64,000 nt of DNA from Planococcus citri. Its lineage: Eukaryota; Arthropoda; Insecta; Hemiptera; Pseudococcidae. The translations under genes and the position numbers were made by a program. Below the pieces are notes generated by a model. It worked only from the letters and a program-made list of their open reading frames with translations. It had not been told where the DNA came from and searched no databases. The stretch is from contig NC_088677.1 of the NCBI RefSeq assembly GCF_950023065.1, positions 56,569,469-56,633,468 on the forward strand. The letters run 5' to 3'. Positions 13,306-24,290 of this stretch are shown here, in pieces; the stretch's first letter is position 1, and each line of letters begins with the position of its first letter.

Positions 13306-14200
13306 TTTTTTTTTTTTTGATGTTTATAATTACTAGATTATTACACCCTACGTATAATTATATTAAATTTGTCAGGTTGTGTTTTTTAACAAGAGTAATA
13401 AATTTTTCCATTTCGGAGGGGCTGTCAGGGATGGGGAGAGAGTATTCATCTATTTGGAGAGCTAATCGATCTTGGTGTAATTGGGGACAATAGAAAAGTA
13501 GGTGTTGACAGACATAGGTTCAGATGAGCAAAATTGACATGAGGGCTTGGGGGCTTTTAGGTAAAGATGGTTATGTGTAATTTTGGTGTGTCCAATTCTC
13601 AGTCTTGTCAAGATAACTTCTTCAAGTCTATTTAAGTGGGATAGGTTTTTCCAAGGATGAACTGATTTTTTATGTTGAAAGAGCTTGTTGGTTGTTTGTT
13701 GGGACCAGAAATTTTGCCAATTCATGTATATATTTTGAGTGAGAAAAGATTTGATGTCGTCAGCTGTGATGATGGTAAGGGGGGAAAGAGTAGTTGCAGA
13801 TTTTGCATAAGTATCAACAGTTTCGTTTCCAGTGATTCCAATGTGGCTGAGAACATACATAAACTGAATAATAAAGTGGGAGTTTTGTAGCTCAAATAGT
13901 TTTTTAAGAATATTCTGAACTATAGGGTGATCAGAAAATAGGTTTTGTATAGAAATCAATGAACTTAAGGAACAACTTTGAATCAAAAAATGTTTGTTAT
14001 TTGGTTCAGAGGTGAGTATATCACAGAGGCAATGATAAATAGCAGTGAGTTCAGCAGAGTAAATAGATGAACAGTTTGGGAGTTTGAAATTTGAAATTGC
14101 ACCATTTATAGAGTATGCATATCCAGAATGATGATATTGATTTAAAAGGTTCAAGTTGTCTCCTGATGCCTTTCGTACATTCATTTCATCACGTTCAAAT
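13306..14200 (-). pseudogene. 5'-truncated non-LTR retrotransposon, RNase H end
   Basis: Read on the minus strand, a frame from 14184 to 13462 encodes the later part of a retrotransposon RNase H domain and the region after it (SGYAYSIN, AELTAIYHCL, HIGITGNETVD), closely matching the element at 33.5 kb. The 5' end is missing, including the first catalytic Asp block. The expected SDS motif reads SCS, so a second catalytic Asp is lost, and the frame is shifted just before the Cys-rich tail (LFNC). A 3' UTR ending in GTAATTATAAACA followed by a poly(A) run (T run at 13306-13318 on the plus strand) marks the 3' end. It is a dead copy of an I/Jockey-type LINE. Confidence 0.85.
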
Positions 14201-14812
14201 CTTTAGATAAGCTCAAAGTTCATTTTTGCCAAGTTTAGGGGGTTTTAAAGTACATAATTAGTGGGATGGAAATCAAATTGCCATAATAATTTGAAATTTT
14301 TTCCATTGTGCATGGTTATTTATATACATAATTTTTTGAGTCAAGAGGAAATGAACTTCAGCACAGAAATTTTTAATCAAAATCAGAGTGTGACAGTCCA
14401 AAGCAATTCTCTTTTCTGAAGTAAAATTTTGCAGTTTTAATGAAACATGTTTTTAAAAAATACGATGAATAAAATTTTTTATTTTTAATGCTAAAAAACT
14501 GAAAAATTTTCAATTTTTTGTCTCTTAAATGGATGTGCTCTATTAATTCAGAATTTTACCTGGTGTGTCATCGAATTTACAAGGAAACCATTATTTGAGG
14601 TTTCTGACTCTGGTTTGAACGGAAATTCCACTTTTGTAATGAGTACCTAGTTCAGTACAGGTTTGAAACTCCCATAACTAGAGAACTTTAATCATCAATC
14701 TGATTTTTAGATTTTTAGTATGATTTCTTTAATGTAGATAACTACATTTTCAGTAAAACTGATGACAAATCAGTTCCGAATCAAATATCGATTTCACAAA
14801 CCGAATTCTGCT
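14201..14812. other. Non-coding, nothing recognised
   Basis: AT-rich sequence between the LINE remnant and the hairpin element; no frame or repeat that I can support. Confidence 0.4.
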
Positions 14813-15149
14813 GGGATTTGCGCCGATTCTAAGCCACCCCCCCCCCGCAGGAGCACAGGAGGAATTGCTCCTTTTCCTCCTGCGAGGGGTGGATTTACGT
14901 GCTATTTTGTGGCTTAGTAATTTTTTCACAATATTTGCTCCTGTGCAGAGCTGGTTTTTTGACCAGTAGGGAAAAAATCAGCTCTCACAGGAACAAAAGT
15001 AAAAAAGCAGTTCTCACAGGAGCAAATATTGTGAAAAAATTACTAAGCCACAAAATAGCACGTAAATCCACCCCTCGCAGGAGGAAAAACAGCAACTTCT
15101 CCTGTGCTCCTGTGGGGGGGGGGGGTGGCTTAGAACTGGCGCAAATCCC
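14813..15149. mobile_element. Foldback hairpin element, 337 bp
   Basis: The sequence is a near-palindrome. GGGATTTGCGCC at 14813 is mirrored by GGCGCAAATCCC ending at 15149. The arms share TAAGCCACC, a C or G run, GGAGCACAGGAG, CCTCCTGCGAGGGGTGG, the GCTATTTTGTGGCTTAG block and CACAATATTTGCTCCTGTG. The arms are about 140-150 bp around a short centre near 14985. No coding capacity and no clear target duplication. Transcribed, it would fold into a long hairpin. Confidence 0.8.
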
Positions 15150-15915
15150 CCATTTGAGTCATTCTGAAATCTTCAGTGCGATTTTGGATTTTCAAAAGAT
15201 TTCTAAATACTCTACAAGAGTGCACGAAAATTAATTTGGGCGACTAAAAATTCAGTTTTGGTTTATTATTACTCTCGAGCTCATAGACGAATTTATTCAC
15301 AATTAAGGTGATTTCCACGCGGAAATATCTTGTTTTTTTTTTTTTTTTTTTTGAACATCATATTATCCATTAATGGAAACATTGATGAAAAAAATATGTT
15401 CTGTTTGAGGAAGAATTTGTGTGAATGATTGTTTCTCAACAAAAACGTATCCTCCTTCCTCTTCCTCCCTGCATCTGAATCTCACCATTATCGACCATTT
15501 TGAAGCCTATAGCGTGATTTTTGACTTTTCCAGTTGTTTTGAATAGCAAAAATTGGCTTGGACAGCTAATAATCGAGTTCTAGATTTTCTCGACGTGTTA
15601 ACGATATGTCATCTTTAGGCTGTCAAAAACTTACCAATATAACTCAAAAATAAATGTGGACAGCTGAAATTTGGTTTCCTATGCAATTTTAGACCATGCT
15701 CTTTTCGGAAATCCAATTCGCGTTTAAATCGGAGATAGACATCTTAAATGGTTCACTTGTTAGACCAGCAAGATTGGAGGGGGGTAGGTGGGTTCATACC
15801 TTAAATAGTCATCTAACTGAACCTAATCTTTTTTTTTTTTTGCTAACAATCCTTTTTAATGAGACTACACCCCTCTCCTAACAAAATATATATGTATTTT
15901 AAAAAAATCAACATA
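15150..15915. other. Non-coding, nothing recognised
   Basis: AT-rich with poly(T) runs near 15333 and 15829; no supported frame. Confidence 0.4.
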
Positions 15916-16455
15916 CAGGGTGGTCTTTTTCTCAGGTTCCAAAAAACCATTCGAGTACCTACTTAAAATTTTACTTGAAAAATTGTAAAATACAGAGAGG
16001 ATGGCCATTTTAGGGAGGGGGTGCTACTCAAAGCTCCGAGAGGATCATCGCACCCCTATCTGGCGATGTCTCACTGTAAAAAAAAGTTGAAAACACTGGT
16101 ATGCATTTTATAAATTTACTTTCAATATTTTCACAATCCTTGCATTAACTTCAACACGTGAAATGACCGACGGGATATATCTTGCATGCTCTTTAGATTA
16201 ACTTTGTATAAATCCAAATTTTTTTTGGTCAAGTTTTTACATATGAAATTTACGGCACAGCTGAATTTGATTTGTTATGTTTTTTTCGGGAGGAAGGCAA
16301 AAGAAAATTAAAAATCTAAATTTCCATTCAATTTGATCAGATTTTTGAAATAAGTTAAATTTGAATTTAGGAAAATTCACCTACACAGTAAAGGATGAAA
16401 TTTCTATTAATTACAGGGCCCTCGACTGATATAATTTTATTAGCAGGACACCTTG
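15916..16455. mobile_element. Possible mariner-like non-autonomous element
   Basis: TA followed by CAGGGTGGTC at 15916 is mirrored by GGACACCTTG followed by TA ending near 16457. The terminal repeats are short and imperfect, and the flanking TA would be the usual Tc1/mariner target duplication. No transposase frame. Weak call based only on the ends. Confidence 0.35.
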
Positions 16456-18718
16456 TATATTCACTGTTTAGGTATACCTAATCATCCCAGAACTGCTACG
16501 TGTTACCAGCAGCCGACAGGGTCCATAATTACGACATTTTATTCGGCTACTTAATAGTATACGACAACAGCGTTCACTCATAAGGTGACAGAGCTCGCAG
16601 CACAAGGCGAAAAGTTAAATACGAGTAAATTTTCTCGCATACTGCGCCAATGAGTACGCGGTTATTTCGTCGGTGGCGTATTAAATATTTCACGAAATGG
16701 TTAACAATATGAGGGCGAACATCTTACAACGTCGCTGGTAACATTTTTCGCCATTATGGTTAATTAGGAAACGGCTAATAGTAATTTAATTTGGTCGTAA
16801 ATATTAAAGGCGTGTGTATATCTATACAGTACAATATGTGTGTGTATTATAAAGGTGATGTTGATCTTATACTTACACTCTGACGAGCGCTTACAACGTA
16901 GACTGGATGAAGTAGAAAAGGTATAGGATGCTAAGGTTGGCTGAATTGCCTGCAGTAGAGAGCAGAGAAACGCTCAAGCCAGCGTCATAACTTCAAAGGA
17001 ATCGTTTTAGATGCTCGCCGCCGCGTCGCGCGAATTCTCAAAGGTTTTATTTAAGTTTACGACCGGTCTCTTTAGGTAAGTATGTATATCTAAATCTAGC
17101 GCGCTATACGCTCGTATCGTGTATATATAGCGAAAACTATCATCTTTAATTTTCACCAGATCGCCACTAAAAAAAAAAAGCAAAGTCTAGTCGAGATGAG
17201 AGATTTAATTACGTGCGACTTAAAACTTGTTTCCAAACTCATTAAAACTTAATCTGTGATATTCGCTTTTTTTTTCTTCTACTTTTCTTTCTGTCTCTTA
17301 TTTTTTCTACGTAAACTTTCGACGACGAAGATATTAAATTAAATAAACGGTAATTGAGAAGAAATTTCTTAATCCTGATTGAAATTAACTTTCGACTCTT
17401 CGAGTTTCTCCTCAAATTTATTCAAACTGCGCAAAAAATATTTCGCGATTAAAAAAGTTATTCTTTTGATAATACTTACCCGATTTCCTAAACAGCGAAA
17501 AGATATTTATAGTACGAGTGAACAAAGATTATCGAATTCATTTTCCAGCCTGTGGAGTGAGACTACGTATAGTTTGTGCGTTTTGGATGCTGATGATAAC
17601 GAACGCAAAAGCTTAAATTTTCAATCAAATTTTAACGTGATGTACGAGAAAGAAAGTAGGTACCTACTTATAGTGTATTATTCGAGATCGCGTTTATAAT
17701 CACCAAAGTATAGTAAAGCCTCTACTGAGCAAAAATTCCAAACGTCTGCGAGCGATTTACAAATCTCAAATCTGAGTGAAATCTTCGCGTTGTCTCTTTT
17801 CAGCTGGAATGGAAAGTTAATTAAATAATTCGTTCTTTTTGAAATTAATAAGATGGAATCTATTAGCGAATGCATCGAATTAAGTCAAGGTTTAATTTGC
17901 TAAGATTAATCATTCCGTGGTTTTTACTTCGCGGCCGCCTTTCGTTATATATTTTGACCTCGAAAATAGGGTGCGAGATACGTTTGTGGGGTGGTTTTTT
18001 TCTACAGGGCGAAAAGGATGCGGACAGAGGAGATACGTAATTCATTGCTTTTTATTGACTGTTGTCTGTTTGAGATATGGATGATATCTATTTGGGGGGG
18101 GGGGGGGGGGTTGTTTTTTTTCAAAATTCTGATATGACTCTTATCCAAACTAACATTTTGCAAAAAAAAATTGGAGGTAATCAAAAAATTCTTTTGGAAA
18201 ATAAGGGCCGCCTCGAAAACCTTTTTTTTCAAAATGTCAACATGAAGAAAACCGGCTGAAAAATGTTTCCTACGATATTTCTTCAATGGATTTGGATAAC
18301 AAATACCAGATTTTCAAGGTGGGGGGGGGGTAAGTTCGTAACTTTCATTTTCTTGTCAAACCATAAAAAAATTTTGTAAGCTCGTATCTCACAATTATAA
18401 TTCTGGAACAAATCTGTGAGCATAATTCGAAATAAAATAAAGAAAAGTTTTAAATCCACGATTAAAAAACTCAAAGATGAATTTTCATACCAAAAGCTCG
18501 TCTTTTCAGGGGCTGAGTATCCCAAAATTCACGAAAACCATTGAAATTTGTCTATCTTGAAGATCTTTTTGATTTGTAAATTGAATAAGATCTTCCAATT
18601 ACCTATACGTATTTTAGATGTACTCGGGGATTTCATGCGAGCTAGAGAGAAAGGGTGGTGGGACCGGAGGTGGAATATTCTCACAATTTTAAAAACGGCT
18701 TACTTCTTCTACTCTACT
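16456..18718. other. Non-coding stretch with long G runs
   Basis: No supported gene. A 17-G run lies at 18094-18110 and another G run near 18320. Some parts (16500-17200) are less AT-rich, but no exon can be defended. Confidence 0.4.
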
Positions 18719-18805
18719 TAAGAGTGGATTGCGAAAAAAAAGTTGGCGAATTTTGACCAAATTCAGCAGAGGCATTCATCTTGAGTTGAAAGTTGCTCAC
18801 AAGAA
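18719..18805 (+). repeat. Dispersed repeat, copy 1
   Basis: An 85-90 bp block containing GCGAATTTTGACCAAATTCA then TTCATCTTGAGTTGAAAGTT is repeated at 24192-24290 with scattered substitutions. It sits directly before the satellite island. Confidence 0.6.
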
Positions 18806-19456
18806 ACAGACACTGTTTCAATCAGTGGGTGTGTTCAGACCCAAGTTAGGACCTGTGTTTGAAACACACACTGGTTCAATCAAAGAGTGTGTTCAGACCC
18901 AAGTATGGATCTGTGGTTGAGACAAACACAGGGAGAGTTTCAAATTCAATATTTTCGAAAATATCAAAACACAAAAACAATACCTACTCCACATTCTGGC
19001 CAAAATCAAACAATCAGAATTAAAAACAACTGTGGTTGAGACAGACACTGTTTTGATCAGTGGGTGTGTTCAGACCCAAGTTAGGACCAGTGTTTGAAAC
19101 AGACACTGATTCAATCAGTGGATGTGTTCAGACCCAACCTGTGTTTGAGACAGACACGGCTTCAAACAGTGAGTGTATTCAGACCCAAGTTAGGACCTGT
19201 GTTTGAAACACACACTGGTTCAATCAGTGAGTGTATTCAGACCCAAGTTAGAACCTGTGGTTGAGACAGCCACTGTTTCAATCAGTTGGTGTGTTCAGAC
19301 CCAAGTTAGGACCTGTGTTTGAAACACACACTATTTCAATCAGTGGGTGTTTTCAGACCCAAGTATGGATCTGTGTTTAATCAATGGGTGCGTTCAGACC
19401 CAAGTTAGGACCTGTGTTTGAAACCGACACTGATTCAATCAGTGGATGTGTTCAGA
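18806..19456 (+). repeat. 58-bp satellite array, left part
   Basis: Repeats of a unit with CAGACCCAAGTTAGGACCTG, TGTTTGAAACA, CACTG and TTCAATCAGTGGGTGTGTT. Starts at 18836 and 18894 give a 58-bp period. A spacer of about 95 bp (18933-19030, ending ATTCTGGCCAAAATCAAAC) interrupts it and recurs at the right end of the island (about 21620). Monomers are diverged and some are truncated. Confidence 0.85.
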
Positions 19457-19764
19457 CCGTAGACCGTATATAATGGACGAATAATTCAACGGTGAAAAAA
19501 ACACAAAATGTGACGGCTAGATTTTGGATGCAGCATCCAGGAAACCTTCTGCTCATGCGCCAAACATGACGCTTACGGTGCTGGTGGAGAGAGAGACGGT
19601 TCACTGGTTCAACCCACGTTCAACCAGTAAACCGTCTCTCACTCCACCAGCACCGTAAGCGTCATGTTTGGCGCATGAGCAGAAGGTTTCCTGGATTCTG
19701 CATCCAAAATCTAGCCGTCATTTCCTGCGATTTGAATTATTCGTCCATTATATACGGTCGACGG
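19457..19764. mobile_element. Foldback hairpin element inside the satellite
   Basis: The ends read CCGTaGACCGTATATAATGG and its reverse complement (ending at 19764). Arms of about 140 bp are nearly identical through TGACGGCTAGATTTTGGATG, CGCCAAACATGACGCTTACG and GTGCTGGTGGAG, around a centre near 19611. The hexamer TTCAGA, part of the satellite unit, lies on both sides (19451-19456 and 19765-19770) and looks like a target duplication. No coding capacity. Arm identity is much higher than in the other hairpins of the window, suggesting recent origin. Confidence 0.85.
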
Positions 19765-19935
19765 TTCAGACCCAACCTGTGTTTGAGACAGACACGGTTT
19801 CAATCAGTGGGTGTATTCAGACCCAAATTAGGACCAGTGTTTGAAACAGACACTATTTCAGTGGGTGTTTCCAGACCAAAGTATGCATCCATAGTTGAGA
19901 CAAACACGGTGAGAGTTTCCAATTCAATATAGAAC
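19765..19935 (+). repeat. 58-bp satellite array, middle part
   Basis: The array resumes directly after the hairpin with CAGACCCAA.. units and ends in the GAGAGTTTCCAATTCAATAT spacer seen at 18932. Confidence 0.75.
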
Positions 19936-19939
19936 AAGT

Positions 19940-20641
19940 GAGGAGGTGGATAGCAGAACGCAATAACTCCAAAATTACGAAAATTGAGTTAGATATCTAT
20001 CCTTATGTAAAATTCAACGGGGAATCCATTCCCGGTGTCAGATTTTGTCCATCAGTTGAACATCATAGCGCAATCGAGGAAAACAAGTCTGATTTTAGAG
20101 CAAAATGGATTAAAAAATGAGATTTTGTTTGCAAAACGCAATAACTCCACTACTTTTTATACATTTCAGTTGCGCAGATGTGGTAACACTGTTTTTTTTC
20201 ATCGGGTAGATACTGAAACTCATTGGGTAGGAGTTACTAAAAAAAATTGTGCTTTCGTTCCCACTCTCTGAATGCTATATCACAGACAGGAATTGTTTGA
20301 ATTTCGCATTCCAGCTTTTTATTGAAAATTTTCGATTAAACATACTTTTTTTCTATAATTTTTCAATTTTTTCAAATAAAAAATACGCTTTTTTTTGCAG
20401 AAAAACACCCAAAAAAAAAATTTGCGTTCAAAACGCAATAACTTATTTTTCTTATCCTCTCTGTGCTTACCCAGGTGACCAAAATTTTGAAATTGAGTGG
20501 AAATTTTATTTATGGCACCCTCCCCTTTCATTTGACACCAATTTTGGAACTCGACCCCCCACCCTTCCCCTCCTGACCATTTTTCCTAATTTCCCAAAAA
20601 AACCAAAAATGGAGTTATTGCGTTCTGCTATCCACCTCCTC
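19940..20641. mobile_element. Non-autonomous TIR transposon with repeated internal motif
   Basis: The ends read GAGGAGGTGGATAGCAGAAC.. at 19940 and the reverse complement ending at 20641; the terminal repeats are about 33 bp. The tetramer AAGT flanks both ends (19936-19939 and 20642-20645), a 4-bp target duplication. The word AACGCAATAACT from the left terminal repeat also occurs internally at about 20136 and 20432 in the same orientation, and inverted in the right terminal repeat. No transposase frame is present, so it needs a factor encoded elsewhere. Confidence 0.8.
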
Positions 20642-20645
20642 AAGT

Positions 20646-21105
20646 CTGAAGCTTTAAATATCTCAGGTGCGAGCTATCTAATGAAGGAAAGGTCGACGCA
20701 CAACTCAAGATCAACAAATTCCTGAGGGTAAGCGGGGCAATAAACCGAGTCATCCCTCCAAGAAAAGCCAGAGCCAAAACTCAAATAAGAATCTACAATA
20801 CGCTGGTAAGACCAATGCTGCAGTATGGAAGAGAAACATGGACAATGAGAAAAGATATAAAAAGCAGAGTAACTGCAGCGGAAATGAGATTCATGTGAGC
20901 CAGGGCAGGACATATGAGACACGATAGGAAAAGGAATGAAGACATCTTGAAGAATCTAGGAGCAGAGCCAATCATTAGATGGGTGAAAGATTACAGAGAA
21001 ATGGCGAAGACTCGTTGATAGAATGCCTGACAAATGGTCCCCTAGAAAAGTCAAAGAATACACTCTCCAACTGGCAAGAGGAGCAGAGGAAGACCGAAGT
21101 ACACA
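20646..21105 (+). pseudogene. Broken LINE reverse-transcriptase C-terminus
   Basis: A conceptual reading from about 20680, with at least one stop (near 20897) and a frame shift (near 21000), gives the familiar LINE region after the polymerase core: LKINKFLRVSGAINRVIPP, then a RIYNTLVRPMLQYG block followed by ETWTM, and GHMRHDRKRNEDILKNLG. This resembles RTE-like or related endonuclease-reverse-transcriptase elements of insects. Both ends are truncated. It runs straight into a different LINE fragment at about 21105. Confidence 0.7.
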
Positions 21106-21541
21106 CGTCTCTCATACGTTCAATCATCACCTATGGTGTATCAATTTGGATTGGTAGGTACTTCTGATTCAAATTTCCATAAACTAGAAACATTCCAGAG
21201 TAAGACGTTATGTATAATTTCACGAAGCCCTTGGTTTATGAGAAATATACAGATTCAACGAGATGTTAATATTGAATCATTGAAGATTCATTCACTCCAT
21301 TTATGTAAGAATAAGAAAAATCATCTAAAACTAGATCGTAACACTAACCTGAAATCAGTATATGTATAATAAACCCAACCATAAACCGTCATCATCTTCA
21401 ACCCAGACTTTTCCAAGATATTCAGGTTTAAAATCCTACCCCTCTAATTTTTATCTTTAAATAATTATCAATACTTGTTATCTTTTTGTGATGAAGTTGT
21501 GAAAACTGAACCAAATAAATAAAATTGATTGATTGATTGAT
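21106..21541 (+). pseudogene. Jockey/CR1-like LINE 3' end with TTGA tail
   Basis: The translated pieces SLIRSIITYGVSIW, then LETFQSKTLCIISRSPWF and NIQIQRDVNIESL, match the C-terminal region of Jockey/CR1-type polymerases in style. A 3' UTR follows, ending in AATAAATAAAATTGA and a short (TTGA)n tail at 21522-21541, typical of LINEs with microsatellite-like 3' ends. It is broken by frame shifts and lacks the polymerase core. Confidence 0.65.
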
Positions 21542-21599
21542 TTATTGAGTTTCCTAGATGGGCTGAACAGCTCACCAGGCCAAAGTTCAATGATGATGA

Positions 21600-21770
21600 T
21601 GACCAAAAATGTCAAAAAAGATTCTGGCCAAAATCAAACAATCAGAATTGAAAACAACTGTTTCGATCTGTGGGTGTGTTCAGACCCAAGTTAGGACCAG
21701 TGTTTGAGACAGCCACTGGTTCAATCAGTGGGTTTTAGTAAAGACCTGTGTTTGAGACAGACTAGAGTGG
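21600..21770 (+). repeat. 58-bp satellite array, right part
   Basis: The spacer ATTCTGGCCAAAATCAAACA (about 21622) is followed by CAGACCCAAGTTAGGACCAG-type units. This is the right flank of the array that the TIR element and LINE fragments split. Confidence 0.8.
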
Positions 21771-24191
21771 GGAAAAACTGGCAATGGATCCGAATTTAGT
21801 GAGTCAAAATTATCTGCAATGCTTGCCAGAGAGTCTTGATATTCATTTTACGCGTATTTCATATAGGTGGTACATAATTATAGGTACTGGTACTTATAAT
21901 TATATTCTTTTTTCAATGAACGCTATACCTGAATTATCAATCCAAAGATGTTTTTCGCCTTGTTTTCATTGTACTCGTTGCTCCTGTTGTACTCGTTTGT
22001 TGTTCTTGTTCTCATTGTTTTCCTTATCTACGTCGAAGAATTGGGTCCTTAAAAAAAAAATACATTTTTTAAAAATATTTGGGATTTTGCGTCAATCTGT
22101 GAAAATCCAAGACGACTTTTAGGGTTCTACTGAGCGGTTGAAAATTTACAAATCGGTTATTTTCGGATAAATTCGGGTTTTGAAAATTTTTTCTTCGCAA
22201 ATATTTCGCATTAATTATGTCAAAAAAATTTAAACGTACCTATCGTCCTGAAACTTGGGAAATATTTCAGAACGCAGTGGAGCCAATTTCTCAAATAGTA
22301 TATTAAATAAGATGTACAAAAAAACTCTGCAACATGAGAAAATTATGAATCGTTGACTCCTTCTTTTGAAAATCGCGTCAATCCCGATGGTATTAATTTC
22401 CTCGAATAATTCGTAATTATGAGGAAAATCCGGCTAAAGCGAAAGAAAAGGAGGAAGAATGTAGTATTTCAAACGGTAAAAGCTTTTGTTATGGATAAAT
22501 TTATATTTTGATTAGTTCATCTTTGAGGTGTTATCTCGTTAATTGAAAAAGTTATCAGTAGCGAGTTTTGAAAGTGTTAATTTATAGCGTTAAACATAGT
22601 AAGTCTTTTAGTACGTAGGTAAGGTGCCTGCTGTATATGGGTTGCTTGTACGTACTTAGTATAGGTATACGATTTATAAGGAATGGATTTTGTAGGCAGA
22701 TGTGGAACGTTTAAGGTTTTCAGCTTTACATGTTCTCGACATTTATGTCGAAGTATCTCGCCAAGTTTAAGAGTGAAGAGGGAAGGAGAAACAGATTTTT
22801 TACGCAAGTATATACGAAATCCATTAAATTGGTTGTACGCCAGGAGTAGGCAGGCGTTGGGGAGGGACGAGGTTGTTGCGTCTTAATCGAATCGTAAATT
22901 CAAGACAAAAGTTTAGCGTAGGTACCTATGAAGAAGGTTTGTTAGTTTTCACGAAGAAAAGATGATTATTGCGAAATAATGAAGCGATAGGTATAAAATA
23001 TCGATGGTCTTAATTTCAGGTTATAATTTAACGTTGCACCACCGTACCTATATAAGCTTATACTTTTAGAAGCAACTTATTAAAAACAAACAAGAAACAG
23101 GAAAATAGAACGAGTGGAATATTTTGTCTTTTCCTATGTGAAAGAAATTTTTCTTTTTTCCAAAATGAAGCATCTTCGTTATTCTTTTCCTCGTATACTC
23201 TTCCTAGAAGAAAATTCCAATTATAAAGTTTTCAATTTTTAACAAGTTTTGTAAAAAAAAAAAAAAGGAGAGAGAGAAAGGAAGAAAGAAAAAAACGGGT
23301 TATCCGGGCAGAGATAACGCGTTAATGGAATTGTAGCTTTTTCTCTGGCGTGCGCCTCTTGCCTCCTTTGCTGATACCATTAAGCGTTATTATTTGCTTT
23401 GCGACATAAAAGCCGGAAAAAGGTATTTTCCGAGAAGGAAATGTGACATCATTAAATTGGGCGTCTTGAGAGGATGTTCTACGTTTTAAACGCGACAAGC
23501 CCTAATAAAACCGTCATCGAGCTTTTGATCCTGTACACCTATAACCCTTTTGTGTTATGCCTATGTTGTCGTCCTTCTTGGCCAATCGAATCTTGAAGTG
23601 GTTTAAAAATAACGCGTTTAGTCGAGAGTTGTTTTTTGCTGTCTATTTCTCGTACAAAGCTGATGTTGAAATGAATTACGAGTAGATATAAAAAGAGGAA
23701 AAAAGCGAGAGGGAATAACCCATTCGAAACATTTTCTGTAAACTTTTTGTAGGATGTTTGGAAATGAAAGCAATTGCTATTTAGATTAGTGATGTCGTCG
23801 ATTGTCGAAATACGTATTGTATTGTGGCTTGGCGTGGAAAAAATATTCATTATAATAAGTTTTCGAGAAGTGCCTATTTTTGTTCAATTATTCATTTTGT
23901 ATCAAGTATGAGTTCCTTCGAAAATCATGTTAGACTAATTAATCACATATAACATTGGATTTATGATGAACAATGAACCATTAACTTGCGAGAAGGAATC
24001 ACAAATGTGTCAAAATTTGGACAATCAGTGGTTTTTTCATTTTCAAATATTTTATTGCGAAATTTCGTGTATTACAATATAATTTTGAAGACTGCGAAAA
24101 TTCACCTAAATTAAGATTTTTCTACCCAAAAAATACCTACATAAATTGAGAAAACTTTTACGATTTTCAATCGACGGTCAGCTTTTTATAT
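21771..24191. other. Non-coding, no gene seen
   Basis: No supported frame. A block with AATATTTCGCATTAATTATG at about 22200 reappears at about 24394 with a shared tail (GAAATATTTcAGAACrCAGTGG), so two copies of a dispersed repeat lie about 2.2 kb apart. Confidence 0.45.
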
Positions 24192-24290
24192 TCTGTAGCG
24201 TGGATCGCCCAAAAAAAGTGGGCGCATTTTGACCAAATTCAGCAAAAATCTTCATTTTGAGTTTAAAGTTACCCAAAAAAATTTTTAGCT
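24192..24290 (+). repeat. Dispersed repeat, copy 2
   Basis: Second copy of the block at 18719-18805 (GCGCATTTTGACCAAATTCA.., TTCATTTTGAGTTTAAAGTT). The second dispersed repeat (24390-24480) follows about 100 bp later. Confidence 0.6.

Noticed and set aside
14899..15234. 111-codon frame across the 14.8-kb hairpin
   Set aside because: It is produced by the inverted arms of the foldback element; the protein has no domain and includes a G-run-derived Gly stretch.
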